A stretch of 58,241 nt of DNA from Planctomycetota bacterium. Lineage in GTDB: Bacteria > Planctomycetota > Planctomycetia > Pirellulales > UBA1268. Shown in pieces: positions 54,546 through 58,241 of the stretch (position 1 is the first letter of the stretch; each line of letters begins with the position of its first letter). The stretch covers positions 1 to 58,241 of the forward strand of contig VGZO01000027.1 of NCBI GenBank assembly GCA_016872555.1, read 5' to 3'. The notes under the pieces were generated by a model. The model ran no database searches, was not told the DNA's origin, and saw only the letters and a list, made by a program, of their open reading frames with translations. Both the position numbers and the translations under genes were made by a program.

Positions 54546-55088
54546 ATGACCGTCGAACAGCTTGCCGCGGCGGTGATCAGCGCCTGTGAGCAGGCCGGTG
54601 TCGAGCACATGCTCACCGGAGCCTTTGCCACGAGTATCTACGGCGTTCCCCGTTCGACCAGTGACGTCGATGTCGTCGTCGATGCCGCTGACGGCGAACC
54701 GACCCAGCGTGTGGTGGCAGAGCTGATGCCAGTCGTGGTTTTTGATCCGCAGGTGCAGTTCGACACGTTGACATGGGGGCGTCGGCGCGTGGGGATGACA
54801 CGGACCGACCCGCCGCTTGTCGTCGAGTGCTGGGAGCGACTGCCCGACGCGGTCCGGGCCGGGATGGTGGCGATGGTGAAGGCGACGGGGCGGAGCCATC
54901 GGGCCGTTGCTTGGCTGGCTGGCCGCGACGCGGCCAGGATTGTTAGGGATCGCAAACCCAGTCCAGAAAATGGCTTGCGTAAAGCGGATGCTGGAAAAAT
55001 CGGCCGGCCGAAAAAGCCGGCGTCAGATTTACCGCCGTGGTGCCGTAGTCCTGACAGTGCGACCTCCTACCGGCCAAGAGGCTGGTAG
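54546..55088 (+). CDS. nucleotidyltransferase, N-terminal half intact, C-terminal half foreign
   Basis: 180 codons. Residues 1-93 are a nucleotidyltransferase domain of the DUF1814/AbiEii-like type: LTGAFATSIYGVPRSTSDVD (23-42) with D40 and D42, then QFDTLTWGRRRVGMTRTDPP and the strand LVVE. Homologues continue with a substrate-binding part and a K-x-x-x-x-R-x-K-D-x-x-D block. Here the sequence switches at about residue 94 (near 54825) to CWERLPDAVRAGMVAMVKAT, which looks like the end of another protein. After about residue 130 it is low-complexity. Probably a fusion by deletion; if expressed, the transferase is truncated. Confidence 0.6.
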   Translation: MTVEQLAAAVISACEQAGVEHMLTGAFATSIYGVPRSTSDVDVVVDAADGEPTQRVVAELMPVVVFDPQVQFDTLTWGRRRVGMTRTDPPLVVECWERLPDAVRAGMVAMVKATGRSHRAVAWLAGRDAARIVRDRKPSPENGLRKADAGKIGRPKKPASDLPPWCRSPDSATSYRPRGW

Positions 55089-55463
55089 ATACTGCTCGAG
55101 AACCACGGATCCGCTCCTGCAAGCACCCACCCGTCGCGACGGCCATCGGCTGCCGACGGCAATCTGACCGGCGTTTTTCTCGCGGGGAGTTTTTCTCCTC
55201 GTGTCTGCCGGTGGTGCTTGGGTTTTCCCCGGGGTGAATATCCCGCGGAGAGCCTGCGCGGTGATTGCGTCTGCCGCCGGGGGAGTGTCGTGACGAGGTG
55301 CGTGCCTGTGCACCTCGTTACTCCCGAAGTCCGCCTGACCACCTGACACCCGCGTGCAAGCCTCCGATACCGCCTCGTGCCGTGGTCAGCGGCTGCGCCC
55401 GGTTTCGCCTTCCTGAATCTGCTGCGTCTTCGTTTTTGACCACTCTTCAAAGGAGAATGACTG
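55089..55463. other. 375-bp gap before the PEP-CTERM gene
   Basis: No gene is visible. It holds a hairpin at 55293-55318 and, close to the start of the next gene, AAAGGAG. Composition is somewhat less GC-rich than the housekeeping part of the window. Confidence 0.55.
55293..55318. other. nine-base hairpin or operator
   Basis: ACGAGGTGC (55293-55301) and GCACCTCGT (55310-55318) are exact inverted repeats around an eight-base loop, about 145 bp upstream of the PEP-CTERM gene. No T run follows. Confidence 0.4.
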
Positions 55464-56506
55464 ATGAATGCGTTTTGCTTCAAGACTCTGGCCGCGCTCG
55501 TGCTGGTCGCGCTCTCGGCCGGAGCAGCCCGCGCCGTCACGATCGACATGGTGACGGTGGGGAACCCGGGAAATGCCAATGACACGACAGGCTATGGTGC
55601 CGTCGCCGACTCGTACCAGATCGGCAAGTACGGCGTGACGATCCAGCAGTACACGGACTTTCTGAACGCCGCTGCCAAGAGCGACCCCTACTCGCTCTAC
55701 AACTCGAGTATGGCCACCGACCTGAACATTGCCGGGATACAGCGAAGCGGAGACAGTGGGTCGCACACCTACAGCGTGATCAACAACGGCGGCTTCAGCG
55801 GAAACCGACCGGTCACGTACGTCTCGTGGTTCGACGCGGCCCGTTTGCCAACTGGATGCAGAACGGCCAAGGGTCGGGGAGCACGGAGACAGGAGCGTAC
55901 ACGCTCGTGGGCGGCCAGACGAGCGGTGTGGCCCCGGCGAAGAATGCCGGTGCCACGTTCTACATCCCTACGGAGAACGAGTGGTACAAGGCGGCGTATT
56001 ACTCGCCAGTAAAGGGCGGGCCGGGCTCGCCGGGCTACTACACCTACGCTACGCAGAGCGACACTGCTCCGGGCAACAATATCGGCAGCGGGACGAATCA
56101 GGCGAATTACATCACGGGTGCAGGGTATTCAGTGACGCAGTCGGGGATATTCTCATCGGCCCAGAACTACCTTACGAACGTGGACGCCTTCCCAAACTCC
56201 GCGTCGTTCTACGGCACATTTGACCAGAGCGGCAATGTGACGCAGTGGAACGATCTTGACGGCACCCCTGGCTCGTCTCGTGGGCAGCGGGGCGGCTCCT
56301 GGGGCTCTTTCGCGTATAGCATGTCGTCCTCCGTCAGTGGCATGCCCCCCACGTTTGTTGAAGGCAATTACCTCGGTTTTCGTCTCGCAAGTCCGGTCAG
56401 CGGCCCCGCCGGCGTACCGGAGATCGACGCGGCGGGAGCGCGCCTGGTGGCGGGGTTGATCGTGTGTGGACTGGCGCTCCTGGAGCGACGCCGGCACGGC
56501 CGCTGA
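55464..56506 (+). pseudogene. PEP-CTERM SUMF1/formylglycine-type exported protein, frameshifted
   Basis: A signal peptide (about 1-24) is followed by ITIDMVTVG-like VTIDMVTVGNPGN, TGYGAVADSYQIGKYGVTIQQY and RPVTYVSWFDAAR. The frame then breaks. The next expected residues FANWMQNGQGSGSTETGAYT lie in the +1-shifted frame from about 55847, as if one base were lost after 55846. That frame continues IPTENEWYKAAYYSP, SGNVTQWNDLDG, RGQRGGSWGS and YLGFRLASPVSG. It ends with VPEIDAAGARLVAGLIVCGL and ERRRHGR, an exosortase-type sorting tail. Together they make one SUMF1-family domain protein of about 347 residues. AAAGGAG precedes the ATG. The break may be mutation or assembly error. Confidence 0.8.
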
Positions 56507-56580
56507 CGGTTGCCTGCGAGCTTTGTCGCTTTGACCCTTTGTCCCCTTTTGATTGCGGATGGGAGTGAGGTCGGCGTGTG

Positions 56581-56609
56581 CCCCGGCAGGGGCTGTCTCC
56601 CTGCCGGGG
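56581..56609 (+). terminator. 11-bp hairpin downstream of the PEP-CTERM gene
   Basis: CCCCGGCAGGG (56581-56591) pairs with CCCTGCCGGGG (56599-56609), loop seven bases. It lies about 75 bp after the stop of the PEP-CTERM gene. No T run; GC-rich on both sides. Confidence 0.6.
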
Positions 56610-56734
56610 CGTCGCCGTCGCTGTCTCGCGGCGGCGATGCTTCGCGGCGTGTCGCCCTATGGGACGCTGCGATACTCCTTCCGTGACCGGCGGAACTGCT
56701 TGCTCCGGCTGCGGGGGCGGTCAGGCGGCGGCGA

Positions 56735-57427
56735 TCAGGACGCGAATGCGGTCGAGTACGAGCGGGAGGCGATCCTGGCTCTTGGCGTCGGGCAGAAGCT
56801 GGGGGCGATCACGTCCTCCGCCTCGGGCAGAGCCAAGACCGCCTCGAGCCGCGCGGCGATCGCGGCCCGCAGTTCGGCCGGGGCCGCGGCAACGTCGGCG
56901 ATGATCTCCGGCCGCCCGTCGATCACGGCGATCACGTCCTCGAGATCGTGGCTGGCCATCGGGTTGCGGCGGCCGCGGTTGCCGAAGGCCGCGAGCTTCG
57001 TGGCGACGAAGCAGGCGGGCGTCACGAGACGGATGACCGTGCCGTCGGGCAGCGTGAAGGGCGTCGCCGTCTCGTAGGCCAAGGGGTACCACTCGGCCGA
57101 GAAGCCGAGGATCTCGCCCCCCGTGGGCATGATGTCCACGATGCCGTCGTCGAGGATCCAGCGACAGACAGGAGCGCCTTCGCGGGTGTCCTCGCGGAGT
57201 CCCAGGGCCACGAGCTGCTCGCGAAGGATCTCGGAGTATTCGCCGAGGTTCACGACATCGATGACCACGTCCACGTCCTTGGTCTGTCGTGGCCCCGGGC
57301 CGCCTCGCTGGGTGATGAAAAACTCGGTGACGATGCCGCCGAGAAACACCAGCCGCTCCCGGAGCGGGCCGAGGCGATCCGCGACCTGCATCAGCATGGC
57401 CACGTTGTCGGAGACCCGGTCAGCCAT
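56735..57427 (-). CDS. nucleotidyltransferase with frameshifted C-terminus (toxin/antitoxin type)
   Basis: 230 codons. The N-terminus has a nucleotidyltransferase site FLGGIVTEFFITQRGGP then TKDVDVVIDVV (D51, D53). Later blocks are PACFVATKLAAFGNRGRRNP and HDLEDVIAVIDGRPEIIADV, the second-domain hallmark of AbiEii-like and DUF6036-like enzymes. From about residue 207 the frame ends in Ser/Arg-rich sequence. The neighbouring frame instead gives LLPDAKSQDRLPLVLDRIRV and a stop at 56721, which fits homologues. One missing base in the run of five G at 56801-56805 explains the shift. Its ATG overlaps the regulator's stop by eight bases. Confidence 0.75.
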   Translation of the reverse strand: MADRVSDNVAMLMQVADRLGPLRERLVFLGGIVTEFFITQRGGPGPRQTKDVDVVIDVVNLGEYSEILREQLVALGLREDTREGAPVCRWILDDGIVDIMPTGGEILGFSAEWYPLAYETATPFTLPDGTVIRLVTPACFVATKLAAFGNRGRRNPMASHDLEDVIAVIDGRPEIIADVAAAPAELRAAIAARLEAVLALPEAEDVIAPSFCPTPRARIASRSYSTAFAS

Positions 57428-57926
57428 CGAGCAGCCTCGTGAGGTGTTCCGTGGCGAGGTTCCGCTCGCGGGCTCGGCCGCTGCGGAGGGCGTCGATGAG
57501 GGCCAGGCACTGGTAGAGCTGCGGGTCGTTCCTTGCGGCCGCGGGCACTGACGGATAGAGCGGCTCGATCGCCGCGCCGCGGGCCTCCCCCTGGGCGTCG
57601 GGCCAGACGGGAATCGGATCGAGGTCGGCGTGGATCAGTTCCGAAAGCGGCAGTGCCGCATGGGCCGTCGGCATGCCGCGCGTCATGCTGCCGCGGACGA
57701 CCGGAAAGGCATACCGCAGGCCGTGAAGCACGAACTCGAGGATCGCGTGGCGGACCGGGAGGCGGGTGCCACGGAGCAGGCCGGCCGCCTTGGCCCGGGT
57801 CACGCAGCGGTGGACCGCGGACAGGCTGAGGTCGAGCGAGTCGGCAAGCTTTTGAATCGTGAGCCCTGGGTGCAGGGCAAGTTTCAGGGCAACGACGATG
57901 TCTTGGGGATGAAGATGAGGTTGCAT
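57420..57926 (-). CDS. winged-helix regulator paired with the nucleotidyltransferase
   Basis: 168 residues. The N-terminal winged helix is clear (residues about 7-55): LHPQDIVVALKLALHPGLTI, QKLADSLDLSLSAVHRCVTR, AKAAGLL. The remainder (HAILEFVLHGLRYAFPVVRG, then TAHAALPLSELIHADLDPIP and QLYQCLALIDALRSGRARER) is a helical C-terminal domain. The overlap with the nucleotidyltransferase gene and the DNA-binding fold fit an AbiEi-like antitoxin/repressor of a type IV-like toxin-antitoxin pair (inference). ATG 57926 is chosen; the frame runs upstream into non-coding repeats. An inverted repeat at 57940-57963 may be its operator. Confidence 0.7.
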   Translation of the reverse strand: MQPHLHPQDIVVALKLALHPGLTIQKLADSLDLSLSAVHRCVTRAKAAGLLRGTRLPVRHAILEFVLHGLRYAFPVVRGSMTRGMPTAHAALPLSELIHADLDPIPVWPDAQGEARGAAIEPLYPSVPAAARNDPQLYQCLALIDALRSGRARERNLATEHLTRLLDG

Positions 57927-57939
57927 GACACCAGCATAC

Positions 57940-57963
57940 TTTCCACTTTCTGGAAAATGGAAA
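57940..57963. promoter_or_regulatory. inverted repeat, candidate auto-operator
   Basis: TTTCCA (57940-57945), five bases, TGGAAA (57951-57956), and one more TGGAAA at 57958-57963. The first pair is a perfect 6+5+6 inverted repeat, 13 bases upstream of the winged-helix gene's ATG. It is an AT-rich island in a very GC-rich setting, as expected for a repressor site overlapping a promoter. Confidence 0.45.
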
Positions 57964-58094
57964 CCATGCGTTTTGGTAGCGTTTTTTCCGTGCCAGTGAC
58001 GGCCTTCACACGATCCGCACCCGGCTCCCGGCAGGATGGCCGGGCGCCGATCCGCCGGACAGGCGCCACCAACGCCGGCCCGGATGGCCGGCGC

Positions 58095-58128
58095 AAAAAA
58101 AAGCCCGCCCGGGCCAGGATGGCCGGGC
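58095..58128 (-). terminator. leftward intrinsic terminator in repeat copy 1/2
   Basis: On the minus strand a GC hairpin (58128-58107, one bulge, three-base loop) is followed by GGGC and eight T (58102-58095). This is the only classical U-run terminator in the window. Confidence 0.7.
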
Positions 58129-58177
58129 GCCGATCCGCCGGACAGGCGCCACCAACGCCGGCCCGGATGGCCGGCGC

Positions 58178-58211
58178 AAAAAAAAGCCCGCCCGGGCCAG
58201 GATGGCCGGGC
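58178..58211 (-). terminator. leftward intrinsic terminator, second copy
   Basis: Identical to the element at 58095-58128, offset by 83 bp. Two terminators in series precede the winged-helix operon and would block read-through from the right. Confidence 0.65.
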
Positions 58212-58241
58212 GCCGATCCGCCGGACAGGCGCCACCAACGC

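Larger units (their letters stand above)
57927..58241. other. 315-bp non-coding right edge
   Basis: No gene. Left part: promoter/operator of the winged-helix gene. Right part: 83-bp tandem repeat with leftward terminators. A long frame through it is an artefact of the repeat. Confidence 0.6.
58032..58241. repeat. 83-bp tandem repeat, at least two and a half copies
   Basis: Copies begin at 58032, 58115 and 58198 (the last is cut by the window edge after 44 bases). They appear identical where they overlap. Each complete unit contains the nine-mer GGATGGCCGG-type core twice and a run of eight A. There are no unique spacers, so it is not a CRISPR array. Confidence 0.85.

Noticed and set aside
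55029-55585. Leftward frames upstream of the PEP-CTERM gene
   Set aside because: Arg/Ser/Pro-rich shadows without start signals or family blocks.
57420-58238. 272-codon start for the winged-helix protein
   Set aside because: The first 104 codons read through the tandem repeat and the operator region; homology and regulatory layout support ATG 57926.
58032-58241. CRISPR array
   Set aside because: Repeats are directly adjacent 83-bp units with no unique spacers and no cas gene.

Overview
The window is a high-GC chromosomal segment that reads as a planctomycete, probably of the Pirellulales type. The markers are a VPEID-type PEP-CTERM sorting tail, a secreted Gfo/Idh/MocA oxidoreductase with a twin-arginine leader, PQQ-like beta-propellers, a sialate-esterase-like SGNH protein, a planctomycete-style formaldehyde-activating-enzyme paralogue, and many secreted proteins of unknown role. 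No rRNA, tRNA, CRISPR array or intact transposon is visible. Most long open frames on the strand opposite a gene are high-GC shadows and are left out.

Layout. 1-4.0 kb: a leftward export operon (HlyD-like adaptor, double-ATPase/permease fusion of the RbbA type, second permease cut by the window edge); the adaptor has an in-frame stop. 4.2-17.7 kb: a 2-hydroxyacid dehydrogenase, a 1353-residue secreted protein of unknown function, YjbQ, an exported amidohydrolase, an exported sugar isomerase-like protein, a SpoU methyltransferase, a beta-barrel-like protein, a small possible DNA-binding protein with a candidate double operator, a PQQ-like propeller and a histone-deacetylase-family amidohydrolase. 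17.7-23 kb: a divergent sugar-acid cluster with a YjhG-type pentonate dehydratase on the right, and a FAH-family protein plus a ketoglutarate-semialdehyde-type dehydrogenase on the left. This is the logic of the oxidative (Weimberg-type) pentose route. A PhnZ-like HD oxygenase ends the left operon. 23-36.3 kb: a MarR regulator with a halogenase-like flavoprotein, a lipoprotein, an exported Gfo/Idh/MocA protein, a propeller and a penicillin-acylase-family hydrolase, then an NTF2-like protein, a repeat-rich exported protein, a cyclase-family hydrolase, and a Fae paralogue coupled to a serine hydrolase.

36.3-44.5 kb is housekeeping: PEP carboxylase, a membrane desaturase, PdxJ, a DegP/HtrA protease, RNase III and a small basic protein. 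44.6-54 kb holds an NHL-type propeller, a BBE-type FAD oxidase, a TolB-like propeller coupled to a HepT/MNT pair, an FAD amine oxidase fused to a cyclic-nucleotide-binding domain, an SGNH esterase and leuB.

54-58.2 kb looks accessory and decaying. It has a chimeric nucleotidyltransferase with its small partner gene, a frameshifted PEP-CTERM SUMF1-like gene, a winged-helix/nucleotidyltransferase pair whose second gene is frameshifted in a run of five G, and an 83-bp tandem repeat carrying leftward terminators at the window edge. Across the window one nonsense codon and two single-base frameshifts interrupt otherwise conserved genes. Either these genes are decaying or the assembly has base errors; read data would decide.

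The most unusual items are the amine oxidase-cNMP-binding fusion, the PhnZ-like oxygenase inside a pentonate operon, the Fae paralogue without the usual histidine, the halogenase-like flavoprotein beside a MarR gene, and the large conserved-looking secreted protein at 5.1-9.2 kb.
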